In this document: positions 55,417-64,000 of the stretch, one piece after another
Layout of the letters: each line of letters begins with the position of its first letter
Numbering within the stretch: position 1 is the first letter of the stretch
From: Methanobacteriota archaeon
GTDB lineage: Archaea; Thermoplasmatota; Poseidoniia; Poseidoniales; Poseidoniaceae
DNA length: 64,000 nucleotides
Reading direction: 5' to 3'
NCBI GenBank assembly: GCA_018659375.1
Contig: JABJMO010000058.1
Coordinates: forward strand, 19,210 to 83,209
Notes under the pieces: model-generated
Told to the model about the DNA's origin: nothing
Seen by the model: the letters and a program-made list of their open reading frames with translations, nothing else
Database searches by the model: none
Position numbers and translations under genes: made by a program

Positions 55417-58400
55417 ATGAATATTATGAATACCAAAAAATACCCAATGATTTTGATTGCTTTGATGCTTTGCTCATACCTTGCACCGGTTCTAGACGCT
55501 CAAGAAATTTATGATACTACGAACCCTTCCAAGTCCTCTAGTAGATCTTCTGCTTGTATCGGCGACATCTGTATCTCTGAAGTATTAGTTAATGCGAAAA
55601 ACCCGGAAACTGGTGCTGTCGGGCCAGCAGATTGGACAAACGGGGAATGGGTTGAATTATACAACTTAGGAACCACCACAGTTGACCTTTCATCTTGGAC
55701 TTTAGATGACCAAGCCTATCGACCCCTAAGCATGACTACTAACCACGTAGTGTACCCAACTGGTGCTACAAATATGGATATTTTAGCAGGTGATTACATA
55801 GTTCTAGCACGCAATGGCGATGGTGGTTCGTGCGGATTTTGCTTGAAAAATGGCAATGGCATGGTAAATCTAAGGGATGCTAGTGGTAATTTAGTGCACA
55901 GCATATCATGGACTACTTCACCTAGCGAAGGGTTAACTCTAATCGAAGACACAAACGACCCGGCGGCTGACTGGATTGAATCCTCTACAATATCACCTGG
56001 TGAAAGCAACCAAGGAGGCACACCTACTGGGCCAGTTTATTTCCCCGGTGATTTGGTGATTAATGAGGTCATGGCCGATGCTTACCCAAGTTACGATAAC
56101 GGCACATGGCCTGACGGTGAATGGGTAGAAATCCACAACCAAGGAAGTTCACCAATCAACATGACTGGATGGCATCTGAAAGATTCTACTGGTAACACCG
56201 TACAATTTAATCAAAATCATGTAGTTGGATATACTGCAGATCCTAACTCAATGATTATCAATGCAGGGGAACTTAGAATAATTGCCATCAATGGTTCGTC
56301 ATACAGTGGTGTACTGAATAATGCAGCCGAAACCCTGACAGTTCACTGGCCAAATGGTAGCATAGGCGATGAGGTCAGTTGGAGTTCAAACGAGCCTGGT
56401 TTTAGTTTGTCCCGTAATCACGGAACCGATGGAATGTATACCTCGGCTTACCCAACAGCCAATACATCAAATGTCGGACAAATTAGTGCTCTAGCAAACA
56501 TGACTGGTGACCTAATCATTACCGAATATCTTCCATCCACTAACACAACTGGTAACTTCCCTGATGGGAAATGGATTGAAATCCACAATGATGGAATCTC
56601 GTCAATCAATCTACTTGGGTGGAGCATAACCAATGGTCGGGGAGAAATTCTATACTTCGACCCTGGAACAATTATCTTCAACCAATCCCATTCAAGCGCC
56701 ACTGAAATATCGCCAGATGAACGAAGATTGATTCAGATGTCTAATAATTTCGAACTATATGATTATTATGAACATTTAGTGTTGAAAGATAACAATGGGG
56801 TTATTGTAGATTCGGGATGGCATAGCAACTACTTTGGCGATAATGTCTCAATGGTGAGGGATTACGCAAATATCGGCTCTTCATGGATCCCTTCAAATTG
56901 GCTGACACCTGGACAACCAGAACCAGGTGATGAGCCATACTCCATGAAAGACTTACAATTTAGTGAAATCTTACCTGATGGGATTGGACTAGACACTCAA
57001 TCATGGCCGCTAGGTGAGTGGATTGAATTATACAACAATGATACAATCGCCGTAGATCTAACTGGTTGGAAATTAAAAGCATCAAGCAGTCGAAGCTTCA
57101 CTCTTGGAGCCTATAACCTCCCACTCCAACAAGATGCTATAATCCAACCAGGTGGCGTGGCTTTGATTGCCCTGAATGGCACCAATTCCTTCTATCTAAA
57201 ACAAACCTCTGACCTCATAACTTTGGTTGATGACAGTGCTGCTATTGTCGATTCCGTAGGATGGGATGTCTCTTCGGAAAATATCTCAATGATACCGCCT
57301 AGCAGCAGTCATGCTGGTTATACAACTATGACGCCATCTGGAATTGTTGGTTGGGTAGAGCCTGCTTGGGCTACACCGGGTTCTATCAATCCAGAATGGC
57401 CACAATATATCGGATCTAATGACATATTGGTCACTGAATATATGGGATGGTGCGACGATATGGACAGCACAGTAAATGATTGGATTGAAATTTACAATAA
57501 CGGTGCTTCGGCAATAGATTTGCTGAGGTGGCGAATCGATACAGCCACAAATCGACATTTCATCATAGAAACTGGAGAAATCGACAACGCTAATTCTGCT
57601 AATATCGTTGCCAATTCATCTAAATCAACCGTAGTGGCCCCAGGAGAATATGCGATTATTAGTTTGCCATATCAATTCTTATGGGCTACTGATTTACCTG
57701 AAATTTACAACCCAGATGGTTTACTAATTAGTGAATCCTCAGTTCATGGCGAAGGCTTGACTACCCTTACATGTCAATCCTGGATATCAGATAACGGTGT
57801 AGATTGGAGTTTAGCTGCTTATCCAACTCCGGGCGCAGAGAATGTTATTTCAAGTGATTTTGCTACTGCTGGGGACATCCTAATAACTCGTGTATCACCC
57901 TATGAAAATGATTTTATCCAACTCAAAAACATCGGCCAAAATGATGCCTATCTCATGGATTGGCAAATCAACATAAATGATGGTTCGATTAACGAATGCA
58001 ATATTGATTCAACTATGTTTTTCCCTTCGATGTCTAGCATCACAATCTCAGATAGTAGTGCAATGAATTCATTCACTGGTCAAGGTATGACATTTATTGA
58101 CGACATAAATCCAGTATTTTTACAATTTAGCGACATCGGTTGTTCAGACTTCAGTATTCCTGATGCTGGTGTGGTGATTACCGTCTTGGACCCGAGTGGC
58201 AACCTATCTGATGCTTTCGTGTTTGATAGCGGGCCTGCAAGCCACCCTGGATGGTCCAGTGAAGCAATCTCAGTACCGACAAATAGCGTATCTGATGATG
58301 AATTCATCTACGTAAGAGGCGATGGTTGCCAGAATTTACCAGACACAGATAGCGCTGATGATTGGAAGTATTTGTGGTCAATAAGTGGATTACACAACAC

Positions 58401-60396
58401 GCTCTGCTTGGCTACTGACTTTGACGAAGGAGAATCTATCGTCACTCCAATTGTTGGTCCCCAAAACGGTCTATTGGAATTAATACAATGGATTGATGGC
58501 AGTCAAGCAAGTTTGCAAATCCAACTTTATCAGATGCAAGAAGCAAATCTAGTTCAAGCCTTGTTAGACGCATTAAGTAGAGGCGTCAATGTAGAACTTA
58601 TGCTTGACCCAGGTTGTTATAATTGTAATATTTGGTCTGAGACAGATTTGCAATACAAGAATGATTATTCCTACACCTTAATCCAAGCAGGAGCAACAGT
58701 CTACGAGTTTAACACCGATTCGAATGAACCATATCTGTACTTGCACAGCAAAGTTGCTGTAAGAGACTCATCCAGCATTTGGATGTCATCTGGCAACTGG
58801 AAACCTTCATCGGTTCCTGCTCCCGATGTTAGAGGTAATGTCGAATGGAGTGTTATTATCGATAATGATGATTTAGCGCAAATGGTTCAACAACAGTTCG
58901 ATCTTGACCGTGAATTTGCTGAATTAATGTCGCTAAGTGATTATGATCAGTATCAATTCTACCCACCAGGTACCATCGGCGGAGGCGGAGTTCAATCAGC
59001 AATCCAAACCAGTATTTCTGGAGAATTACTTACTTGCCCAACTAATTGTGTAACTAAAATAGTTGATTTCATAATGTCTGCAGAAGATGAGGTCTTACTT
59101 TCTCAACAGACGCTTGATGCAGACTGGTCATATGGCTGGGGAGATGAAAACCCCATCATTACCGCTCTGCATGATGTTGCAATGCAAGGAGTCGGTGTAC
59201 ATTTGATCATCAACGGCGCATATCTTGATGATGATGACCAAGAAGTAGTTGACTTGTTTAATGAAGTGTGGAATAGCACCGAGGGATTAGATGCTTCTGC
59301 TGTTGTGATGGGTGAAGACGATGATGTCGCTAAATTACACAACAAAGGAATTATTGTCGATGGGGAAAGCGTACTAGTCTCCTCGATAAACATGGGTAGT
59401 TCTGCCATGAACCGTAACCGTGAGATGGGAGTCATCATTCACTCGTCTCTTATTACTCAATATTACCTCGATGGATGGCATGCAGATTGGAACCGCCTAG
59501 ACAACGTGACAGATACTGACCAGGATTCACTTACCGACAAATATGAAGTGGCTAATGGACTAAACAGAACCAAGCGTACTATGCCTTCAGGAGTTACTGA
59601 AGATATGTTTGATTCAGACGGTGATGGAGTTAACAACACGGATGAGCAAAAACAAGGCAGCCACCCAATGCTAGCTGATACTGACGGTGATTGTGCTATT
59701 GATTCGATAGAGATTACTTGGGCCCAAAGAACAGCCCTCAACACATCCGTTGCTAATGTTGCCATTTATGATGCGCTAAACTTGGAAGACGCTGATGGAG
59801 ATGGTATCAAAGATACCGAGCAATACGGTTGCGATCTTTCATCTGGCAATTCCCCAACCGAGCCACAAGATGATGATAGTGTTGATCCAGAGGCAGATGA
59901 TGACATGGACACCATACCAAATAAGTTTGATTTGTGTCCAGATACTGAACCAGAGGCATTGACTGACTTTGATGGATGCTCAGCCGATCAACTAGCTGAA
60001 CTGGCTGATGCTAGCGATGGCGAAAATGATGACACTGGCAAGAATACAATGTTGATTGTAATGATCGTCGCAGCCATCTTTTCGATTGGCGCTTTTATCA
60101 TCCTAAAGCAATTGGAAAGCAAGGCAATCGAGGCTAAAAATCTAGTAAGTCTTGAAGAGCAAGAAATGATGTTAGTAGAGAACTCTGAGTCTGTGGATAC
60201 TGAATCATGGGCAATGCCGGTGCTCGACGGTAGTGGTGAGAGTACAACTGCCGAAGAAAGTAGGAATTTCTCACCTGAAGAATTAGCCAAATTCCCAGGC
60301 TGGACGGATGATGTCATCCAACGTTATCTCGATAATGGATGGACGATTGACCAACTTGCTGAATACTATCAAGAACAACTTGAAGGCAACCAATAA
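55417..60396 (+). CDS. Giant surface protein: lamin-tail domains, phospholipase-D pair, Ca repeats
   Basis: 1659 residues. After a signal peptide (MILIALMLCSYLAPVLDA) come about six lamin-tail-like (LTD) domains with the pattern I-EVL...GEWVELYN-G...DLSGW (starts near 48, 210, 365, 510, 670, 820). A PLD hydrolase follows: HKD motif 1 HSKVAVRD...SGNW (~1110-1130) and motif 2 HNKGIIVD...SSINMG (~1308-1330). Calcium loops (DSDGDGVNN, DTDGDCAID), a transmembrane helix (MLIVMIVAAIFSIGAFIIL, ~1548-1566) and a cytoplasmic tail with PGWTDDVIQRYLDNGW complete it. Both HKD motifs are complete, so it should be a phosphodiesterase (nuclease or phospholipase) held outside the cell. LTDs often accompany secreted nucleases. 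Confidence 0.88.
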   Translation: MNIMNTKKYPMILIALMLCSYLAPVLDAQEIYDTTNPSKSSSRSSACIGDICISEVLVNAKNPETGAVGPADWTNGEWVELYNLGTTTVDLSSWTLDDQAYRPLSMTTNHVVYPTGATNMDILAGDYIVLARNGDGGSCGFCLKNGNGMVNLRDASGNLVHSISWTTSPSEGLTLIEDTNDPAADWIESSTISPGESNQGGTPTGPVYFPGDLVINEVMADAYPSYDNGTWPDGEWVEIHNQGSSPINMTGWHLKDSTGNTVQFNQNHVVGYTADPNSMIINAGELRIIAINGSSYSGVLNNAAETLTVHWPNGSIGDEVSWSSNEPGFSLSRNHGTDGMYTSAYPTANTSNVGQISALANMTGDLIITEYLPSTNTTGNFPDGKWIEIHNDGISSINLLGWSITNGRGEILYFDPGTIIFNQSHSSATEISPDERRLIQMSNNFELYDYYEHLVLKDNNGVIVDSGWHSNYFGDNVSMVRDYANIGSSWIPSNWLTPGQPEPGDEPYSMKDLQFSEILPDGIGLDTQSWPLGEWIELYNNDTIAVDLTGWKLKASSSRSFTLGAYNLPLQQDAIIQPGGVALIALNGTNSFYLKQTSDLITLVDDSAAIVDSVGWDVSSENISMIPPSSSHAGYTTMTPSGIVGWVEPAWATPGSINPEWPQYIGSNDILVTEYMGWCDDMDSTVNDWIEIYNNGASAIDLLRWRIDTATNRHFIIETGEIDNANSANIVANSSKSTVVAPGEYAIISLPYQFLWATDLPEIYNPDGLLISESSVHGEGLTTLTCQSWISDNGVDWSLAAYPTPGAENVISSDFATAGDILITRVSPYENDFIQLKNIGQNDAYLMDWQININDGSINECNIDSTMFFPSMSSITISDSSAMNSFTGQGMTFIDDINPVFLQFSDIGCSDFSIPDAGVVITVLDPSGNLSDAFVFDSGPASHPGWSSEAISVPTNSVSDDEFIYVRGDGCQNLPDTDSADDWKYLWSISGLHNTLCLATDFDEGESIVTPIVGPQNGLLELIQWIDGSQASLQIQLYQMQEANLVQALLDALSRGVNVELMLDPGCYNCNIWSETDLQYKNDYSYTLIQAGATVYEFNTDSNEPYLYLHSKVAVRDSSSIWMSSGNWKPSSVPAPDVRGNVEWSVIIDNDDLAQMVQQQFDLDREFAELMSLSDYDQYQFYPPGTIGGGGVQSAIQTSISGELLTCPTNCVTKIVDFIMSAEDEVLLSQQTLDADWSYGWGDENPIITALHDVAMQGVGVHLIINGAYLDDDDQEVVDLFNEVWNSTEGLDASAVVMGEDDDVAKLHNKGIIVDGESVLVSSINMGSSAMNRNREMGVIIHSSLITQYYLDGWHADWNRLDNVTDTDQDSLTDKYEVANGLNRTKRTMPSGVTEDMFDSDGDGVNNTDEQKQGSHPMLADTDGDCAIDSIEITWAQRTALNTSVANVAIYDALNLEDADGDGIKDTEQYGCDLSSGNSPTEPQDDDSVDPEADDDMDTIPNKFDLCPDTEPEALTDFDGCSADQLAELADASDGENDDTGKNTMLIVMIVAAIFSIGAFIILKQLESKAIEAKNLVSLEEQEMMLVENSESVDTESWAMPVLDGSGESTTAEESRNFSPEELAKFPGWTDDVIQRYLDNGWTIDQLAEYYQEQLEGNQ

Positions 60397-60442
60397 CATC
60401 GTAAGATTGACAAAGGACTTAGCATTAGGAGAATTGATAACG

Positions 60443-61192
60443 ATGCGCTACTCTACCAGTAATCCGGTTATGACCCAGAATTTTTGGTCCAATATTCAAG
60501 GACAAAACACTATGACTTTGCAAGGCACAATCGGCAAACTTGCCTACTTGCTTGGGATTGTGACAATTACTGCATTTATTTCAGCATATGTGGCACTAGA
60601 TGCATTAGCCTCAGGAAATACATCTGTAATTAGTGGCATGGCATGGGGTGGACTAATTGGCGGGATTGTAGTCGCATTGATGCTATTTATCATGAGGCCT
60701 GCAAATCCTGGAGCATTGATGACTATTTATGCGGTTCTGCAAGGAATGTTTGTTGGGGCAATTTCTCTGGTGTTTGAAGCATTTTACACCGGTATAATCA
60801 TCCAAGCCGCATTCGGGACACTGTTTATTACTGGCGGAATGCTAGTTATTTACTCATCTAGAGTCATTAGACCAACTCCAACTTTTAACAAAGTGATTGG
60901 TAGCCTAGTAGGGGCAATTATGATGCTGTATCTTGTCTCAATATTCTTCTCATTATTTACTGCCTATGAAGTACCATTTGTTCATTCCTCTGGCCCTATT
61001 GGCATTGGTTTCACCATATTTGTTCTTTCAATTGCAGCATTAAGCCTAATTTCTGATTTTGGCTTCATTGAATCTGGTGTGAAGTGGCAAGCACCTAAGA
61101 ATGCAGAATGGTGGGGCGCATTTGGTGTATTAGTGACAATTATTTGGATTTATATCGAGATGATTAGACTGCTGTCAAAAATCCGTGATTGA
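60443..61192 (+). CDS. YccA/Bax-inhibitor-1-like membrane protein
   Basis: 249 residues from the ATG at 60443; the longer ORF overlaps the previous gene. The N-terminus MRYSTSNPVMTQNFW, with a following TLQGTIGK helix, matches the YccA-like COG4760 branch of the BI-1 superfamily. About seven transmembrane helices follow, with LTA-like conserved turns and a C-terminal EWWGAFGVLVTIIWIYIEMIRLL. BI-1/YccA proteins are pH-gated ion leak channels or FtsH modulators. The direct role here is unknown. It lies between the LTD-PLD and oxygenase genes (46-base and 71-base gaps). Confidence 0.82.
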   Translation: MRYSTSNPVMTQNFWSNIQGQNTMTLQGTIGKLAYLLGIVTITAFISAYVALDALASGNTSVISGMAWGGLIGGIVVALMLFIMRPANPGALMTIYAVLQGMFVGAISLVFEAFYTGIIIQAAFGTLFITGGMLVIYSSRVIRPTPTFNKVIGSLVGAIMMLYLVSIFFSLFTAYEVPFVHSSGPIGIGFTIFVLSIAALSLISDFGFIESGVKWQAPKNAEWWGAFGVLVTIIWIYIEMIRLLSKIRD

Positions 61193-61263
61193 TAAAATCA
61201 CAGTTTTCGCTGTTCAACCGGCATAGAGTTCATACGGTGCCGTCATTACCACAAAGTGATATC

Positions 61264-62214
61264 ATGACTCGAAGCATCCCTGTAGTAGATTTTGCAGACT
61301 ACCTCTCAAGTGATGAGATCAGGCGTAACAAGTTCATTGAAAATGTGGGTAATTCGCTCAAGGACATCGGCTTCTTTGCTTTGAAAAACCATGGCATACC
61401 GTTAGAATTAATCCATCAATCTTACGACAATGGTGATGCTTTTTTCGGACTTGACCAAACCACTAAATCCAACTATTCAAGAGCTGAAATTTCCCATCAA
61501 CGAGGCTATACTGCTTTTGGTGTCGAGCACGCCAAGGATAATCCTGCACCTGATTTGAAAGAATTCTGGCAAACCGGCCGTACTCACCAACCTGGTGAGA
61601 ACCCTACTTATCCGGAAAATGCTTGGCCAGATGCTGATGTGCCACAGTTTAAGCAAACCATTGACGACTTGTATAACAGAATGGAACATGTCTCAAGAGA
61701 ATTACTGTCTGCTTGTAGTGTATACTTGGGTAAGGCAGCAAATTGGTTACCCGAGATGACCGATGATGGTAATACCATTATGCGTATTATTCACTACCCA
61801 CCACTTGGAGAAGATGTTCAAGAGGGTGCAGTCCGGTCAGCAGCTCATGAAGATATTAATTTCATCACGCTACTAGTTACTGCTACTGCAGATGGTCTGG
61901 AGGTAATGGACCATGACGGTACTTGGATAAAAGTAGCAGGAGATGAACGGAACATCATCGTTGATTCTGGTGACATGATACAGAATTTGACTAATGGATT
62001 ATTCAAATCCACGACCCACAGAGTGGTAAACCCTGCATCCAAGTCTGCTCGTCGCTTCTCAATGCCAATGTTTGTTCACCCACGCAATTCAATAGATTTG
62101 ACTCCAAGGCCAGAATTCATTGAAATGACCAGTGGCAAGGCTGATTTCCAATCGATTAATGCCGGTGATTATCTCCATCAAAGATTGGTCGAAATTGGCT
62201 TAGCAAAAAACTAG
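61264..62214 (+). CDS. 2-oxoglutarate/Fe(II) dioxygenase, isopenicillin-N-synthase-like
   Basis: 316 residues from the ATG at 61264. The DIOX_N segment opens the protein (IPVVDFADYL..., GFFALKNHGIP). The double-stranded beta-helix carries the iron ligands HxD (AAHEDINFITLL) and His (STTHRVVNP), and the 2-oxoglutarate contact R-x-S (ARRFSMP). The family includes IPNS, ACC oxidase, flavone synthases and fungal thymine-7-hydroxylase. It may hydroxylate a small substrate in the cytoplasm. The next gene, 9 bases on, is pyrimidine nucleoside phosphorylase, which releases thymine or uracil. A base-oxidation role is therefore plausible but unproven. Confidence 0.9.
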   Translation: MTRSIPVVDFADYLSSDEIRRNKFIENVGNSLKDIGFFALKNHGIPLELIHQSYDNGDAFFGLDQTTKSNYSRAEISHQRGYTAFGVEHAKDNPAPDLKEFWQTGRTHQPGENPTYPENAWPDADVPQFKQTIDDLYNRMEHVSRELLSACSVYLGKAANWLPEMTDDGNTIMRIIHYPPLGEDVQEGAVRSAAHEDINFITLLVTATADGLEVMDHDGTWIKVAGDERNIIVDSGDMIQNLTNGLFKSTTHRVVNPASKSARRFSMPMFVHPRNSIDLTPRPEFIEMTSGKADFQSINAGDYLHQRLVEIGLAKN

Positions 62215-62223
62215 GTTGATCTT

Positions 62224-63546
62224 ATGGACTCATCAGATGTTTTGACACTGATAAGCCAAATAGAGCAGCAGCAAACCATGGACTTAGATTTACTGAGTAA
62301 ATTCATCGAGTCAGTAGCGACTAGAAATATCGACATTAATTATGTTGAAAAATGGTTGAAAGCAGTTCATAGCAATGGTATATCGGTTGATGAAACCACA
62401 ATACTAACCAAAGGAATGATGGAGTCAGGCTCAATAATTGCTTGGAAAGATAATTCCCTAGTGGTTGACAAACATAGTACTGGGGGAGTGGGTGACAAAA
62501 TGTCGCTAATGCTTGCGCCTGCTTTAGCCGCATGCGGACTCAAAGTTCCAATGCTAGCAGGTCGAGGACTAGGACATACTGGTGGGACTATTGACAAGTT
62601 AGAGTCCATTAATGGCTTTAATTGCACACTTAACCCACAACAAATGCAAGACCAAGTAGCAGCAATCGGTTGTTGTATCGCTGCGCAAAATGCAGCAATT
62701 GCACCAGCAGATGGCTTATTGTATGCTATTAGAGATGTAACTAATACCATTGATAGCATTCCGCTTATCACTGCGTCAATTATCTCCAAAAAGGCGGCAG
62801 AAGGCCTTGGATCTCTAGTTCTCGATGTCAAATGTGGCGAGGGTGCATTTATGCAATCTTTTTCCGACGCTGAAGCACTAGCTAAATCCATGGTTGGTGC
62901 AGCGCAGGGACTCGGCATCAAGACAATTGCTCAAATTACCCAAATGGATTACCCAATAGGGCGATATGTTGGCAATGGTTTGGAAATTCTTGGTAGTATT
63001 GAGGTGCTTAAAGGGCAAGGATCTAGTGATACCAGGGAATTAGTCGTACTCCAGGGTGCAGCCTTGCTGGTTTTATCTGGCATAGCAAGGGACGAATTTA
63101 CTGGCCAGACAATGATAAATGATGTTCTGGACAATGGCCAGGCTTTGGCTAAATTCAAGCAAATGTGCTTAGCCCAAGGCGTTAGTCAACCAAATGTTGA
63201 GTTACTTGACAGACAACCGACAAAACTGTTAGGCAAGAGTAAACAAGTCACCTCCATTCAATCAACTAGTCAGGGCTATGTCTCAGCAATTAACTCGATG
63301 ACTTTGGCAGAGATTGCCCGCAACCATGGAGCCGGTAGATTCGCTATGGAAGACACAATTATTCCCGAGATTGGATTTGAAATTCTAGTTGAGCGAGGCC
63401 AAGCAATCAATCAAAGCGAGGCTTGGATAAAATTCCATCATAATGTTGACCTTACGGCACAAGAAAAGCAATCTCTAGCTGATTGTATAACTATTTCATC
63501 TAAGCCAATCAAGCCAAAACCCCGCTTGATTGAGATTATCAGATAA
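62224..63546 (+). CDS. deoA: Pyrimidine (thymidine) nucleoside phosphorylase
   Basis: 440 residues, the length of bacterial DeoA/Pdp; archaeal AMP phosphorylases are longer with an extra N-terminal domain. The glycosyltransferase core has VDKHSTGGVGDK (~80-91, phosphate site), LAGRGLGHTGGTIDKLE (~112-128) and DVKCGEGAFM (~200-209). The C-terminal alpha/beta domain (~340-440) carries HGAGRFAMEDT. It splits thymidine, deoxyuridine or uridine with phosphate to base and (deoxy)ribose-1-phosphate. The bacterial type suggests horizontal acquisition. It is coupled to the dioxygenase gene upstream and is the last gene of the run. Confidence 0.93.
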   Translation: MDSSDVLTLISQIEQQQTMDLDLLSKFIESVATRNIDINYVEKWLKAVHSNGISVDETTILTKGMMESGSIIAWKDNSLVVDKHSTGGVGDKMSLMLAPALAACGLKVPMLAGRGLGHTGGTIDKLESINGFNCTLNPQQMQDQVAAIGCCIAAQNAAIAPADGLLYAIRDVTNTIDSIPLITASIISKKAAEGLGSLVLDVKCGEGAFMQSFSDAEALAKSMVGAAQGLGIKTIAQITQMDYPIGRYVGNGLEILGSIEVLKGQGSSDTRELVVLQGAALLVLSGIARDEFTGQTMINDVLDNGQALAKFKQMCLAQGVSQPNVELLDRQPTKLLGKSKQVTSIQSTSQGYVSAINSMTLAEIARNHGAGRFAMEDTIIPEIGFEILVERGQAINQSEAWIKFHHNVDLTAQEKQSLADCITISSKPIKPKPRLIEIIR

Positions 63547-63567
63547 TCACACCGCGGCCGAATTGCT

Positions 63568-63575
63568 CATAAAGG
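63568..63575 (+). promoter_or_regulatory. TATA-like box of tRNA-Asn
   Basis: CATAAAGG is centred about 25 bases before the tRNA 5' end. Spacing fits an archaeal TATA box. Pattern evidence only. Confidence 0.3.
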
Positions 63576-63595
63576 AGATGTTATTCGCTCACGAT

Positions 63596-63668
63596 GCCGA
63601 TTTAGCTTAGCTGGTGGAGCGTGGGACTGTTAATCCCAAGGTCATGGGTTCGAGCCCCATAATCGGCG
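63596..63668 (+). tRNA. tRNA-Asn (GTT)
   Basis: 73 bases. The acceptor stem GCCGATT pairs with AATCGGC. The D arm contains CTGGTGGAGC, the anticodon stem TGGGA/TCCCA holds loop CTGTTAA (anticodon GTT), and the T arm has GGTTCGAGCC. The discriminator is G and an in-place CCA follows (63669-63671), unlike tRNA-Met in this window. No intron. Confidence 0.95.
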
Positions 63669-63723
63669 CCACTGTTAACTACTTCAGTCGACTAAAGTTA
63701 AATCACAAGAAGGGTGATTTACG

Positions 63724-63879
63724 ATGGTATCTGATGCAGTTGGTTTTATTGGCATAGTATTGCTAGCAGCCGCCATAATAATTGGAATCTATTTTAGGAT
63801 CACCGTAAGATTAAATGGACAAACTCCGGATGAATATCTAAATGAGTTTCTAGATAATTTGAATGAAAAAAATAGATAA
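63724..63879 (+). CDS. Small membrane protein, 51 residues
   Basis: ATG at 63724 with ribosome site GGGTGAT upstream; stop TAA at 63877. The first half is one transmembrane helix (VGFIGIVLLAAAIIIGIYF), followed by a polar tail RITVRLNGQTPDEYLNEFL and ending DNLNEKNR. The ribosome site and a clean membrane-then-polar layout support a real gene. Possibly a regulatory micropeptide or an assembly subunit. No family recognised. Confidence 0.6.
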   Translation: MVSDAVGFIGIVLLAAAIIIGIYFRITVRLNGQTPDEYLNEFLDNLNEKNR

Positions 63880-63892
63880 CTATTGGGTTTAA

Positions 63893-64000
63893 TCAACGCT
63901 TTTTGAATTGAGCGCCGAGAAAGTATTTGCGAATTATTCGGTTTCTTTGAAGAGTCGTGCCAAATTTATCTACCAACCACCAGAAAAGTTCGATAGTAAA
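63893..64000 (-). CDS. C-terminal end of a minus-strand gene, cut by window edge
   Basis: The minus strand is open from 64000 to a TGA at 63893-63895, giving 35 residues. It opens with a Trp-Trp hydrophobic stretch (FTIELFWWLVDKF) and closes with a basic tail (IRKYFLGAQFKKR). It is convergent with the small ORF at 63724, with 13 bases between stops, consistent with the compact spacing seen elsewhere. Too short to assign a family. Confidence 0.45.
   Translation of the reverse strand, partial: FTIELFWWLVDKFGTTLQRNRIIRKYFLGAQFKKR

Noticed and set aside
1..64000. Insertion sequences, integrases or prophage
   Set aside because: No transposase or integrase motif, no terminal inverted repeats and no att-like repeats at the two tRNA genes were seen.

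Overview
The window reads as a marine planktonic archaeon of the Thermoplasmatota, most likely Marine Group II (Candidatus Poseidoniia). The DNA is AT-rich and densely coded on both strands. Archaeal-specific genes are present: archaeosine synthase ArcS, uS15 in the archaeal form, CDP-archaeol synthase CarS, a UPF0201 protein, archaeal GluRS, AglB and archaeal type IV pilin signal peptides. They sit beside bacterial-type genes (DnaJ, a Pcp-Nudix fusion, a bacterial-length pyrimidine nucleoside phosphorylase, an SMR pump). Very large secreted or membrane-anchored proteins take up much of the sequence, which suits the protein-degrading, surface-rich lifestyle usually described for these archaea. 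The assignment to this group is an inference from gene content. No 16S rRNA gene is present.

Layout. 0-15 kb is mostly housekeeping: the 3' end of gltX, a CBS protein, a zinc-ribbon surface protein, rpsO with a degenerate RecJ/Cdc45-like gene, arcS, a membrane protein, dnaJ, a zinc-ribbon membrane protein with a GT2 glycosyltransferase, UPF0201, the Pcp-Nudix fusion and a lipoprotein metzincin. 15-26 kb holds a 1914-residue Ca-binding-repeat surface protein, an MBL hydrolase and a three-gene pilin-like operon. The last gene of that operon abuts a convergent STAND/TPR regulator. 26-44 kb on the minus strand carries three surface or secretion genes: a 1465-residue beta-helix protein, a membrane-tethered subtilase and a 3189-residue AglB-like oligosaccharyltransferase. 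44-50.7 kb has purD, carS, surface proteins, an SMR transporter, a PGF-motif surface protein and tRNA-Met.

50.7-63.6 kb has an HD-domain dNTPase-like gene and, divergent from it, a co-directional run of six genes. These are a membrane-anchored tandem OB-fold protein, a TctA-like permease, a 1659-residue lamin-tail/phospholipase-D surface protein, a BI-1/YccA-like membrane protein, a 2-oxoglutarate/Fe(II) oxygenase and pyrimidine nucleoside phosphorylase. tRNA-Asn and a 51-residue membrane ORF follow.

The best candidate for an undescribed system is this last block. The domain set (extracellular OB folds, a surface PLD hydrolase on lamin-tail adhesive domains, a large permease, a nucleoside phosphorylase, an IPNS-type oxygenase of the class that includes thymine hydroxylase, and a dNTP hydrolase) would fit an extracellular nucleic-acid capture and pyrimidine-salvage pathway. 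That link is inference from domains and gene order only. Other items of note are the AglB with a ~350-residue extra N-terminal membrane module and a huge C-terminal extension, the pyroglutamyl-peptidase/Nudix fusion, the catalytically degenerate DHH protein next to rpsO, and two adjacent inverted repeats at the start of the pilin-like operon.
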